Part shown: one piece after another, positions 6,755-15,655 of the stretch
Numbering within the stretch: the first letter of the stretch is position 1
Layout: each line of letters begins with the position of its first letter
Source of the DNA: JBGAJN01 sp044224905
GTDB taxonomy: Bacteria; Verrucomicrobiota; Verrucomicrobiia; Limisphaerales; JBGAJN01
Length of the DNA: 64,000 nt
Reading direction: 5' to 3'
Assembly: GCA_044224905.1 (NCBI GenBank)
Contig: JBGAJN010000003.1
Span: 806,001 to 870,000, forward strand
Program-made: the position numbers and the translations under genes
The notes under the pieces: generated by a model
Seen by the model: the letters and a program-made list of their open reading frames with translations, nothing else
Databases searched by the model: none
What the model was told of the DNA's origin: nothing

Positions 6755-9733
6755 CTATCGTTTGAACGCGGCGTGCTTCGGGTTGCCGCCTGACTCGAGG
6801 TACGCAATGAGATCGAGAATCTGTTCGAGCGTAAGCGAATTGAGCATTCCTTCCGGCATTGGGGAGATGTCCGAGAGCTTGCGTTCGCGAATGTCGCGCA
6901 CGGGGACTGGCGTCGTCGCATCACTCAATAGACTCGTCCGCAGAGAAATCGTTTCGGAGTCTTCCAACTCTACGGTTCCCACCACCGTTTCGCCACTGGC
7001 GAGGCGCAATGTCGTCTGACGGAACTTGTCGTCGATCACGCGCGACGGATAGAAGATCGACTCTAAGATTTCTTTCCGTCCGAAACGGCTCGCCACACTG
7101 GTGAGATCCGGCCCCAACACGCCGCCCTCGTTGCCCACGCGATGGCACGCCACGCACTGCGCCGCAGCAAACGCTGCGCGTCCGTTTTCAAGCGAACGAC
7201 CGCGCGTCCCCTGCTCCACTTTTGGCAGCAGTTCTTCAAACTTCCAATCCTTCACAAACTTCGGCGGCGTGGCGGAGGCGAGCGCCGCTGGTTTCGTTTC
7301 CAACAAACTGCGCAATGCGACTCGCTCGGAAGCAGTCAGCGCCGCTGTGACTTCAGCGCGGATATTTTCCAGTGCACGATAATACTCACGCGCTCCTTGC
7401 ATCTTATCCGCGCGCGCTAGCGCGGTGAAGTAGGCGCGGCGTTGATCCAGACTCCAACCGTCCTTCACCGTGCGCAGGCAATAGAGATAACGAAGCAATT
7501 CCTCCGACGCATCGGTCGTGGCGAGCAGTGGAATGGTCTTCGACAAAACGGTTGGCGACCGTAGGTAAACGAGCAGTTCGACCCATTCATGATTCAACGC
7601 GAACCCTGCTGCTGGAAACTCTGTGTCCCATTTGGCAAGGACCGCGGCGCGCTGCGAAGAATTGGGCGCACCGTGGCGGGTAAAGCACACAGCCGCAATT
7701 CGTATAACCGCGAGACGCTGCGGCTCGTCGAGTTTGCGAAGATCAAACGTGAGCAAGCGTTCCAGGACTTTTGTGCTTACTGTCTGGTCGAGGCCACTAC
7801 TGCGAACAAGCGCGAGCAGCGAGTTCAGCGCCGCCGCTGGCGCGGTTTCCGGCAAAGCACGATCCAGCCACTGATGCCAGTCGCGGAACTCCAAAGCCAC
7901 CCGCGCGGCGTTGCGAATCGAAGGATCGGTGTGGTTGAGATTTGGCCAGATGAATTCGATGTTTGCCGCGTCGTCCCGAGATGGTTGAGCGTGGAGGGAC
8001 TCTAATTGGCGACGCAAATCGCGAAGGGCGACAGCGTTCTTCGTTTCAGTGGATTCAGCCACGCCTGTCGCGGGCGATTCACCCAACTTTCCGTCGAAGC
8101 GAATCCGATAAAGCCCCGACTGCGTCTGCCGTCCGCCCGTGACGAAATACATCGCGCCGTCCGGGCCGAACGCGAGGTCGGTGACATTCAGCGGGCGACC
8201 GCTGACGAACGCTTCGCTTGTCCCCGCGTAGGTTGCACCACGGGGCGCGAGATGAACGGCCACGATGCGCCCATACGACCAGTCGGAGATGAACAACGCG
8301 CGCCGATAACGCGACGGGAACGCGGAACGCGTGCCGAACTCGATACCAGTAGGTGAACCCACACCAATATTGACCGCCGCCGGCAGACTGTCCGGACGGA
8401 ACTCCGGAAATGAAGCGCTCGAACGTCGCCATCCGTAATCGCCGCCGCTCACGAGATGCAGCACTCGCGTGGGGCGATACCATGGCGTGCCAATGTCACG
8501 CTCGTTATCGGCATCGTAAGTAAACGCTTCGCTATCTTCGTTGAAAGCGACGTCGAGCGGATTACGCAAACCGCCGCAAACCATTTCCCACGTTCGCCCT
8601 TGGTCGCCGCTGCGGAGCAAGTGACCGAGCGGGAGGCGTTGGGCGAGTTTCGCGGGCGCCTCGTCCCACGCCGCCGGGATAAGCTGATCGACGCCGAAAA
8701 AGTTCGTGGGGCAACGGGAGCTCGCTCGCGGCGTGAGCACTACGTCGTCACCATGAATCATGTAGAGTTTCCCGTCAGGTCCCAGCTTGATGTGATTACG
8801 TCCATGCCCGGTGCCACCGTCCGTGTGTAGCACTTCCGTCACTTCATCGAGGGTGCCTGTGCCCTTCGTGTCACGGAGACGAAAAAGCCCGTGACTGTTG
8901 TTCGCGACTGCATAAAGGCCGCCGTGGGCGTAGAGTAATCCGCGGCATTCGAGAAGCGTGTCGTTGATGGTTTCCACTTTCGCAACGGAAGACTCACCCA
9001 AAGTCATTCGCAACAAACCGCGCTTTTCCTTCGCCACCGTGATGCGTCCCTGAGGATCGAACGCCAGTGCGATCCACGAATCTTCGCCAGGCTGAGCGGA
9101 GCGGAGTAATTCAGCGCGGTAGCCGGGCAACAGCGTCAACGACTCGGCCGCAGTTGCCGAATTTGCACTCTTGGCGAGCCTCCAACTGTTATAAGCATCA
9201 AAGGCTTCACGAGTATCAAACGGATTATCCTTTGCGTTCGCATCCGTGCGGCCGAGGCTACGCACCGCAAGCGGCGCAACACTGCCGGCAGCGGTCGCCG
9301 ACCACGTGGAGTCGGAAACAATCCAGTGAATCTTTCCGCTCGGCGACGCGAGTTCCAACACGAGTCCCAACGTCAACGGTCCTGCGGAATTTTGGCCGCG
9401 AACTTCGAGAACGTTGTCACCATTCTTCAAAGCGCTGCGAACATCAGCACCGGTCGCGTGCGCACGCGAATCACTCGCAGCGACCGCCGCGCCGTTGAGC
9501 GTCACTGACAATTTACCGTCACCTGCCACGAGCAAAATGGCGCGCAGCAAGTCGGACTGGGAGACAAACTGCTTGCGAAAGACGACCGTCTGCGAGTTGG
9601 TGTTGCTCGCCACTTGAATCCATTCGGGACGCGGCAAGTTGTTCGTCTCCGTAAAGGCAAGCACATCGCCCGCTGCCAACAGAGCCATAGCAATGATGCA
9701 CAAGTGAATCCGCGCTTTCCCAGAGGTCGTCAT
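6755..9733 (-). CDS. Membrane-bound dehydrogenase-type propeller-HEAT-cytochrome c protein
   Basis: About 992 residues from the ATG at 9733, which gives a signal peptide ending near DVLAFT; the open frame extends 13 codons further up. Domain order: a galactose-binding-like beta-sandwich (about 30-150), a six-bladed propeller of the sugar/sorbosone dehydrogenase type (about 200-560, with DPQGRITVAKEKRGLL and SGGDYGWRR), a HEAT-like helical region (about 580-830), and a C-terminal cytochrome c (CVACH, followed by GVLGPDLTSVASRFGR) with the IxDKF..T element of PVC heme-binding proteins. Probably a periplasmic electron-transferring sugar dehydrogenase or binding protein. Its start overlaps the stop of the upstream LysR gene by 4 bases (ATGA), implying translational coupling. 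Confidence 0.88.
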   Translation of the reverse strand: MTTSGKARIHLCIIAMALLAAGDVLAFTETNNLPRPEWIQVASNTNSQTVVFRKQFVSQSDLLRAILLVAGDGKLSVTLNGAAVAASDSRAHATGADVRSALKNGDNVLEVRGQNSAGPLTLGLVLELASPSGKIHWIVSDSTWSATAAGSVAPLAVRSLGRTDANAKDNPFDTREAFDAYNSWRLAKSANSATAAESLTLLPGYRAELLRSAQPGEDSWIALAFDPQGRITVAKEKRGLLRMTLGESSVAKVETINDTLLECRGLLYAHGGLYAVANNSHGLFRLRDTKGTGTLDEVTEVLHTDGGTGHGRNHIKLGPDGKLYMIHGDDVVLTPRASSRCPTNFFGVDQLIPAAWDEAPAKLAQRLPLGHLLRSGDQGRTWEMVCGGLRNPLDVAFNEDSEAFTYDADNERDIGTPWYRPTRVLHLVSGGDYGWRRSSASFPEFRPDSLPAAVNIGVGSPTGIEFGTRSAFPSRYRRALFISDWSYGRIVAVHLAPRGATYAGTSEAFVSGRPLNVTDLAFGPDGAMYFVTGGRQTQSGLYRIRFDGKLGESPATGVAESTETKNAVALRDLRRQLESLHAQPSRDDAANIEFIWPNLNHTDPSIRNAARVALEFRDWHQWLDRALPETAPAAALNSLLALVRSSGLDQTVSTKVLERLLTFDLRKLDEPQRLAVIRIAAVCFTRHGAPNSSQRAAVLAKWDTEFPAAGFALNHEWVELLVYLRSPTVLSKTIPLLATTDASEELLRYLYCLRTVKDGWSLDQRRAYFTALARADKMQGAREYYRALENIRAEVTAALTASERVALRSLLETKPAALASATPPKFVKDWKFEELLPKVEQGTRGRSLENGRAAFAAAQCVACHRVGNEGGVLGPDLTSVASRFGRKEILESIFYPSRVIDDKFRQTTLRLASGETVVGTVELEDSETISLRTSLLSDATTPVPVRDIRERKLSDISPMPEGMLNSLTLEQILDLIAYLESGGNPKHAAFKR

Positions 9734-10656
9734 GAGACGCCGGCCTTCTTGGTAAGCAACGCCGCTTCCCACCCTGGCGAGTTCGTAACGACTTCGGTGG
9801 CGCGACTATGAAGCTCCGTAACAAATGCCTGAAGGACCGGCGTCAGTGTGCCTTTCCAAAGCGCTCCGACGACGATCGGCGGGAAATCGTCTAGCGGAAG
9901 GACGCGAACGCCGGGAATCTTCTTCGCACCCGGAACGGCCAACGACAGCCCAATGCCGAATCCGTCGGCAACGTAAGTCTCGATCAGATCGAGCGAGTTG
10001 ACGGTGATGCTGCCGTACCAGTCGACGCCGAGTTTGGCTAACTGCTGTTGAAAGCTGCGCGTGATCGTTTCGATGGGCGGCAGACAAATGAGCGGATCCT
10101 CAATCTTGTCACGTTTCCACAGCTCCGCGGCGGATTTGATTTTGCTGTCGGACGGCACGAGCAACACAAGCGGTAGCTTGATTAGCGGTTGCGAATTCGT
10201 ATCCGCCGGCACGCGGTTCGGCATCACCGTCACCGCAATGTCGATCTCCAGCTTTTCCAACAACGCCAGAAGTTGCGGTTCGACACCGTCGTGCAGGCTG
10301 ATTTTCAATCCACCGATTTTACCCCGCAAGTTGCGCAGCATTTCCGGAAAGTGCAGGCGCAGAATCGTCGTCGACGCGCCAATGCGCAGGACTTGCGATG
10401 CATTGCCGCGAATCTCGTCGCTCACCTTTTCGAGATTGCTAAAGAACGGCTGGATGAACTGATAAAGCTTCTCGCCCGCCGGCGTGAGTTGAAACGGGCG
10501 ACGCTGGAAGAGCTTCGTTCCAAGATATTCCTCCAGCTGCAAAATCTGCACGCTCACCGCTGGTTGCTGGATGCCGTAGGGAATGTTGCGCACCGCTTCG
10601 CTGATGCCGCCGTGCCGCGCGACGTAATAATAGAGTTCCAAATGGTGGACGTTCAT
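9730..10656 (-). CDS. LysR family transcriptional regulator
   Basis: 308 residues. The N-terminal winged helix-turn-helix covers about 1-60 (LELYYYVARHGGISEAV, then GIQQPAVSVQILQLEEYLG and FQRRPFQLTPAGEKL). The rest is the periplasmic-binding-like LysR effector domain. The last bases overlap the start of the cytochrome c dehydrogenase gene (ATGA at 9733-9730), so regulator and enzyme are made from one message. LysR proteins usually bind their own promoter region, here probably the 217-base gap to the divergent acyltransferase gene (10657-10873). The ligand is unknown. Confidence 0.92.
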   Translation of the reverse strand: MNVHHLELYYYVARHGGISEAVRNIPYGIQQPAVSVQILQLEEYLGTKLFQRRPFQLTPAGEKLYQFIQPFFSNLEKVSDEIRGNASQVLRIGASTTILRLHFPEMLRNLRGKIGGLKISLHDGVEPQLLALLEKLEIDIAVTVMPNRVPADTNSQPLIKLPLVLLVPSDSKIKSAAELWKRDKIEDPLICLPPIETITRSFQQQLAKLGVDWYGSITVNSLDLIETYVADGFGIGLSLAVPGAKKIPGVRVLPLDDFPPIVVGALWKGTLTPVLQAFVTELHSRATEVVTNSPGWEAALLTKKAGVS

Positions 10657-10873
10657 GGATTTTCCGGGTCAATGCTCGACGCAGTTTTATCAATTTAGCG
10701 CCGGGCAGCAAGTGCGCTTAACAATGAACGCGTGAACGATATGCGACCAGCGACACAAGCAAGACTCACCATCAATTGGCATCGCAACGTCACGCAACGT
10801 TCACACACGAGATCACGACATTCAGTATGATTCTCGCTGTTCAACGTCGGTGCGGAAAAAATGCATTGCTGCC

Positions 10874-11704
10874 ATGATAACAATTGAACAAACTCTCAGC
10901 GTCACATCGGACAACTCCATGAGCGCCGGGCCAGAAGAGACCTCAAGTTTTCGAGTCGGGAATCGTATTCTCGCACGCGGCGGTTCGCGGCAGAGCTACG
11001 CGTCCCGGCTGGCGACGACGCGTGAAGAGATTCGCGCAGCTCAGGCACTCCGCTTCCAGGTCTTCAACCTCGAACTCAACGAAGGGCTCGAGCAATCTTT
11101 CGCGACTTGCCTCGACGCCGATCCTTTTGATGAGGTCTGCGACCACTTGCTTGTCGAGGATACCTCGACCGGCAACATCGTCGGCACATACCGCCTGCAG
11201 ATGGGCGACAAGGCCGCGGCGAATCGCGGATTCTACAGCGCACAGGAGTTTGACTTCGGCCCATTCGAACCCGTCCGCGGGCAAGTCGTCGAACTCGGTC
11301 GCGCGTGCGTACATCGGGACCATCGCAACCTCGCCGTGCTCAGCATGCTTTGGCGCGGCATCTATTCGTACGCCCATCCACGCGGCGGAAGATATCTTAT
11401 CGGTTGCAGTTCGTTGACCTCGCAGAACGCCGCTGAAGGCGCTTCGATGTTCTTTGAACTTCAGCGCAAGCATTTCGTCGAAGCGCGCTTCCGCACGAAT
11501 CCACTGCCGGCACTCGCCTGCCCGCTGGATCAACTCCTTGCGACCGCGCCCAAGATTCCCAAGCTCCTCGCCGCTTACCTTGCCGTCGGAGCCAAAATCT
11601 GCGGCCCGCCCGCCATCGATCGCGAATTCAAAACCATCGACTTCCTGACCTTCCTCGATGTGGACGCATTGCCGGCCAGCACGGTGAAGCGTTATCTCGC
11701 GTAA
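10874..11704 (+). CDS. olsB: GNAT-type N-acyltransferase, ornithine lipid (OlsB) family
   Basis: About 276 residues from the ATG at 10874; an upstream GTG at 10850 is also in frame. The sequence matches the OlsB/hemolysin-like acyltransferase family: AAQALRFQVFNLEL, CDHLLVEDTSTGNIVGTYRL, and VVELGRACVHRDHRN followed by LMWRGIYSY-like residues. OlsB transfers a 3-hydroxyacyl chain from ACP to the alpha-amino group of ornithine, forming lyso-ornithine lipid. The next gene, 62 bases downstream, is a PlsC-like acyltransferase fitting OlsA, which adds the second chain. The pairing supports ornithine or other aminolipid synthesis; the amino acid headgroup cannot be read from sequence. Confidence 0.78.
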   Translation: MITIEQTLSVTSDNSMSAGPEETSSFRVGNRILARGGSRQSYASRLATTREEIRAAQALRFQVFNLELNEGLEQSFATCLDADPFDEVCDHLLVEDTSTGNIVGTYRLQMGDKAAANRGFYSAQEFDFGPFEPVRGQVVELGRACVHRDHRNLAVLSMLWRGIYSYAHPRGGRYLIGCSSLTSQNAAEGASMFFELQRKHFVEARFRTNPLPALACPLDQLLATAPKIPKLLAAYLAVGAKICGPPAIDREFKTIDFLTFLDVDALPASTVKRYLA

Positions 11705-11766
11705 GCGCGCACCTCGGGAGAACTTCTCCTCGCCAGCCGTGCGCGTAGTTTCTATCGTCACGGCGC

Positions 11767-12582
11767 ATGACCGGCGCTAAAAACCATCCCATTCGTTTTG
11801 CCCTACGACTCGCCAAGTTCGTCGTTCTCGTCGCCGGCGCCGCTGTGGATTTCATTTTCCTCGAAGTCTTGACCGGTCGACATCGCCAGCTGAAGCGACG
11901 GGCAAAGTGGATGAATCGCTGGGCGGGTATTTACTCGCGACAACTCTTCGCCACGCGGGTCGAGTTTCGCGGCAAGCCGCCCGAAGTCGGATTTCTCGCA
12001 AGCAACCACCTCAGCTACCTGGACATTCTCGCACTCGGCTCGATTCAACCCGCGGTGTTTGTTTCCAAAGCCGACGTGAAAGGATGGCCCATCTTCGGTT
12101 GGCTAACCCGCCAAGCCGGCACGCTGTATCTAAAGCGCGAGCAACGCTCGGATATCGTCCGCGTCAGCCGCGAGTTCGCGCCGGCAATCGAAGCGAAACT
12201 TCCCATCGTAGTGTTCCTCGAAGGTACCAGCAGCAGCGGCGATCGCGTCCTGCCATTTCGTCCGTCGCTACTCGAACCCGCGATCGTCAATAACTGGCCC
12301 GTCACTCCGGTTTGGATCGGCTACTCGATCAAGGACGGTTCCGTAGCCGACGAAGTTGCTTATTGGGGCGAAATGACACTTGCGCCGCATCTGTTGAACC
12401 TACTCACAAAAACTGAGGTGACGGCGCACGTCGCATTCGGTGAACCGATGCCCGCTGGACTGGATCGCAAAGAAATGGCCCGCCGACTCCGCACGCAAGT
12501 GTGCGAGCTCGCGGGACAATTTGGACGCAAGGTTACCGGAGACGACGCGACGCTGCCGCAATTAGAAAAGACTCCGGACTGA
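11767..12582 (+). CDS. olsA: 1-acyl-glycerol-3-phosphate / lyso-ornithine lipid acyltransferase (PlsC/OlsA-like)
   Basis: 271 residues with an N-terminal hydrophobic segment (about 15-36). The PlsC motifs are visible: SNHLSYLDI (NHxxxxD catalytic block I), GTLYLKRE (block II region), and FLEGTSSSGDRVLPFRPSLL (EGT block III). In context after an OlsB-like gene it likely esterifies the hydroxyl of lyso-ornithine lipid; a general phospholipid role remains possible, although plsY-gpsA lie nearby. Convergent with rex; its stop codon lies inside a 9-bp inverted repeat at 12577-12599. Confidence 0.85.
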   Translation: MTGAKNHPIRFALRLAKFVVLVAGAAVDFIFLEVLTGRHRQLKRRAKWMNRWAGIYSRQLFATRVEFRGKPPEVGFLASNHLSYLDILALGSIQPAVFVSKADVKGWPIFGWLTRQAGTLYLKREQRSDIVRVSREFAPAIEAKLPIVVFLEGTSSSGDRVLPFRPSLLEPAIVNNWPVTPVWIGYSIKDGSVADEVAYWGEMTLAPHLLNLLTKTEVTAHVAFGEPMPAGLDRKEMARRLRTQVCELAGQFGRKVTGDDATLPQLEKTPD

Positions 12583-12599
12583 TCGGCGCGCGATCAGTC
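12577..12599. terminator. Perfect hairpin covering both stop codons of the olsA-like and rex genes
   Basis: GACTGATCG (12577-12585) pairs perfectly with CGATCAGTC (12591-12599) around a GCGCG loop. The TGA of the olsA-like gene (12580-12582) and that of rex (12596-12594) both lie in the arms. There is no T-tract, so it may act as a bidirectional mRNA 3'-end stabiliser rather than a classical terminator. Confidence 0.45.
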
Positions 12600-13268
12600 G
12601 TGAATAAAATAGCTGAGGTTTTCCAGCTCCATCGCCAAGTTCACGTTGTTGACCATGACGTCCTCCGGAACGTGCACCACGATCGGCGCGAAATTCAGAA
12701 TGCCGGTAATCCCACAAGTCACGAGCGTGTTCGCCACTTCCTGCGCCGAGGAGGCAGGCACCGTCAGGATTGCCATCTTCACCCGCCGCTCGCGGATGAG
12801 TTCAGCCAGTTTGTCCATCCCGTAAATCGGCGGGTGAGCCGGGCGATTCCGAATCCGCGCAGCTTCGAGATCGAATGCCGCAACAACCTCGAAGCCTTCT
12901 TTTTCAAACCCACGATAAGAAAGGAGCGCGCGACCGAGGTTGCCGACTCCTACAAGAACGACCGGTTGCAAGCTAGTCGTGCCGAGCAGATCGGCGATCA
13001 TCTTGGCGAGCTGGTCAACATCATAGCCAAGTCCACGCGTCCCGAATTGTCCAAAGTAAGTGAGGTCTTTGCGAAGCTGCGTCGACTTCACACCGGCTGC
13101 CGTCGCCAACGCCTCGCTCGAAACGGTAGCGAGGCCATTCTGTTTCAGACGTTGAAGGCAGCGTAAGTAAACCGAAAGTCGATACACCGCTTTGCGCGGG
13201 ATTTCTGAGCGAAACGATTTTTTCAATCGGAGGAAAGATACTGGAAAACCGATTCGGAGCAAGCCCAC
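12594..13268 (-). CDS. rex: Redox-sensing transcriptional repressor Rex
   Basis: 224 residues, the usual Rex length. The N-terminal winged helix has the family signature IPRKAVYRLSVYLRCL and VKSTQLRKDLTYFGQFG, followed by GYDVDQLAKMI. The C-terminal Rossmann domain contains VVLVGVGNLGRALLSY, which binds NADH and NAD+. Rex releases DNA when NADH rises and typically controls fermentation and respiration genes. Convergent with the olsA-like gene and 17 bases upstream of lpxB on the same strand in window order. No clear TTGTGAA-type operator was spotted in the immediate upstream bases. Confidence 0.95.
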   Translation of the reverse strand: MGLLRIGFPVSFLRLKKSFRSEIPRKAVYRLSVYLRCLQRLKQNGLATVSSEALATAAGVKSTQLRKDLTYFGQFGTRGLGYDVDQLAKMIADLLGTTSLQPVVLVGVGNLGRALLSYRGFEKEGFEVVAAFDLEAARIRNRPAHPPIYGMDKLAELIRERRVKMAILTVPASSAQEVANTLVTCGITGILNFAPIVVHVPEDVMVNNVNLAMELENLSYFIHD

Positions 13269-13285
13269 GAGGGCGCGATCGCGGG

Positions 13286-14500
13286 TCAGATCAGCGACAA
13301 AATCGCCGCCGCCGCGCGTCGATTCGCACCGTGCTCCCCCAACCCAGCGACGATATTCGACAAGCGACTTTGAACTTCTCGACGCCCCGCCGGGTCATTC
13401 AACAAGCCAAGTGCTGCCGAAGCTACGTTCTCAGGAGTCGCGGCCTCCTGAATAAACTCGGGGAAAATCTCGGCATTCGCCAACAGGTTCGGCATCGCGA
13501 GAAATTTTACCTGCACAATCCGCTTTCCGATCTGGTAGGTGCTCCACGAAGTCTTGTAGAGCGCGACCGTTGGCACTCCGAAATAAGCGCACTCCATCGT
13601 CACCGTACCGGTCGAGGCGATCGCCAGCGACGCCCTGCCCAACTGTTCTGCAAGCCCGCCAACTTGGAATGACAATCCGTCGCTCGGCGAATTTCCAAAA
13701 CTCGCGCGTGCCGTTCGGAGCAGCTCTTCGTTGGGGAAAACCATCACGGCGCTGGCGGCAGGCAAAGTTCCCTTAATTTTATCCCAGGCACCAAGGACGA
13801 CTGGCAAATGCCGACGCAACTCCCCTGCCCGACTGCCTGGTAACAGTGCGATCATCGGAGGCGCGCCTTCGCGCGGACCCTGTTTCCCGCGTTCGCTATT
13901 CGCGTAACGATCGATGATCGGATGACCAACGAATTCAACGCGCAATTGCGGTACGCGTGCAGCATACCATTCCGGTTCAAACGGAAAAATGCTCAGCACG
14001 AGATCATACGCCGTGGCCATCGCGCGCGCACGGCCCGGGCGCGAAGCCCACACTTGCGGTGATACGTATTGCACGATCTTCGGATTCCAATTGAAGAACG
14101 GGCCGAGGTGTTTGCGAACGTGCCGACGCACCGCCTGCGCGAAGCGGCGATTGAATCCCGAGAAATCCACGCACACAATCACATCGGGCTGCCGTTCGAT
14201 CGCGAGCTGGAGGAGTTGCCTGAAGAGGCGTTTGAACTTCGCGTAGTTCTTCAACACTTCACCAAGACCGATCACGGCGTGCTGCGTCATGTCGAACGCA
14301 AGTTCCACACCGGCGGCCGCGAGCTTGGGGCCGCCCGCCCCAAAGAACGTCGGTGCCAAGCCAGTCCGTATCGGTTGCACGTCGCGAGTCGCACTTGTGT
14401 CGCGATCGAGAACAGCAACGCGAAGAGCTTGCACCAGCTCCGCCGCGAGGGCGTCGCCGCTGGCTTCACCGGCGATAACCATGAAACTCCGCGGCTTCAC
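13286..14500 (-). CDS. lpxB: Lipid-A-disaccharide synthase
   Basis: 404 residues. The N-terminus FMVIAGEASGDALAAELV is the LpxB hallmark; other conserved parts are FFGAGGPKLAAAGVELAFDM, VDFSGFNRRFAQAVR, YVSPQVWASRPGRA, FPFEPEWY, LLPGSRAGELRRHLPV, ASTGTVTMECAYFGVP and PNLLA. It condenses UDP-2,3-diacylglucosamine with lipid X on the inner face of the membrane. The start is a GTG overlapping the upstream oxidoreductase stop by 4 bases (GTGA); an internal ATG six codons on (14482) is an alternative. Together with lpxI at 61.4 kb it shows that the organism makes a lipid A-type glycolipid. Confidence 0.96.
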   Translation of the reverse strand: MKPRSFMVIAGEASGDALAAELVQALRVAVLDRDTSATRDVQPIRTGLAPTFFGAGGPKLAAAGVELAFDMTQHAVIGLGEVLKNYAKFKRLFRQLLQLAIERQPDVIVCVDFSGFNRRFAQAVRRHVRKHLGPFFNWNPKIVQYVSPQVWASRPGRARAMATAYDLVLSIFPFEPEWYAARVPQLRVEFVGHPIIDRYANSERGKQGPREGAPPMIALLPGSRAGELRRHLPVVLGAWDKIKGTLPAASAVMVFPNEELLRTARASFGNSPSDGLSFQVGGLAEQLGRASLAIASTGTVTMECAYFGVPTVALYKTSWSTYQIGKRIVQVKFLAMPNLLANAEIFPEFIQEAATPENVASAALGLLNDPAGRREVQSRLSNIVAGLGEHGANRRAAAAILSLI

Positions 14501-15531
14501 GTGGGGATGGTTACCTTGGCCGCTTCAATCTGGCGCGTGATCTCGAACGCGAGATCGAGCGCATGCTTCGCCGACTCTCCACTCACCACCGGCGTTAACT
14601 GCGCGCGGACGCAATCAATGAAACTTTGCAACTCAAGTTTGAGCGGCTCCTCTTTGGCAATCGGCACCGGCTCGCGCACGATTTTCTTTCCGGCGAATTG
14701 GCTGACGATGTTCGAATCCTTCGCGTGCAGCAGCTTCTTCAGCAGCGACGATTCCTCCTCGCCGTCGCGCGCCAGACGATAAATGAAACCTTCCTGCGCG
14801 CGGTAATCGAGCGAGACGTAGCTCGTCTGTTTACCGCCGCTGAACACACGAATCTTCCGCATCCGCTCTGGACTCACGCGGCTGACCGTCAGATTCGCGA
14901 CACAGCCATTCGCGAAACGGAGCCGCGCATTCGCAATATCCTCGGTCGTGCTGAGCACGGGAATTCCGACCGCATCGACGCTCGTCACGGGCGACTTCAC
15001 AAACGCGAGCACGACATCAAGGTCGTGAATCATCAAGTCGAGCACTACCCCAATGTCCGTGCTGCGCGCGGGATACGGCGAGAGTCGGTGCGTCTCGATG
15101 AATCGCGGCTCCGTGCAAACTTGCTGAAGATAATTGAAAACCGGATTGAAACGCTCGATGTGACCGACCTGCAGAATGCACCGCTGCGCTTGCGCGAGCT
15201 GCACCAACTCAGTCGCCTGCGCCGCGCGATCCGTCATCGGTTTTTCCACCAGGACGTGTTTGCCTTGCCGCAGCAATTGTTTCGCTAGATCAAAGTGCGT
15301 GACGGTAGGGGTGACGATGCTGAACGCGTCCGCATTGGCAGCCGCTTCGTCTACGGACACAAACGCCCGTGTGGCGTGCTTCTCGGCAATCTTGCGCGCG
15401 GTTTCCCCATGCACGTCGAAGACACCGGCGAAGGTAATTTTTCCCGCCGCAGCCAGTTCGGCATAAAGGCGCGCGTGTTCCTTTCCGAGCGAACCCGTGC
15501 CGAGCACCGCGACTTTGAGCTTTCCAGACAT
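14497..15531 (-). CDS. Gfo/Idh/MocA oxidoreductase coupled to lpxB (possible UDP-sugar 3-dehydrogenase)
   Basis: 344 residues, cytoplasmic (no leader). Rossmann motif VLGTGSLGKEHARLY, cofactor/catalytic segment GKHVLVEKPMTDRAAQA with Lys in EKP, and LDLMIHDLDVVLAFV with the conserved His. It overlaps lpxB by 4 bases and so is part of the lipid A operon. Gfo/Idh enzymes beside lpx genes include GnnA, which oxidises UDP-GlcNAc at C3 so that an aminotransferase (GnnB) can make a 3-amino sugar for amide-linked lipid A. No GnnB is visible in this window, so this assignment is a context-based inference. Confidence 0.85.
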   Translation of the reverse strand: MSGKLKVAVLGTGSLGKEHARLYAELAAAGKITFAGVFDVHGETARKIAEKHATRAFVSVDEAAANADAFSIVTPTVTHFDLAKQLLRQGKHVLVEKPMTDRAAQATELVQLAQAQRCILQVGHIERFNPVFNYLQQVCTEPRFIETHRLSPYPARSTDIGVVLDLMIHDLDVVLAFVKSPVTSVDAVGIPVLSTTEDIANARLRFANGCVANLTVSRVSPERMRKIRVFSGGKQTSYVSLDYRAQEGFIYRLARDGEEESSLLKKLLHAKDSNIVSQFAGKKIVREPVPIAKEEPLKLELQSFIDCVRAQLTPVVSGESAKHALDLAFEITRQIEAAKVTIPT

Positions 15532-15655
15532 GCGGCTGTTATAGGTTCAAAGCGCAAACTTCAAAGTTCAAAGTTGGCGCGCGCGTCAACGGGATGAAGG
15601 CTTGAACGTCGTCCCTGATATTGGTTTGCTGCACCAACTCACTCCACACACGCCT

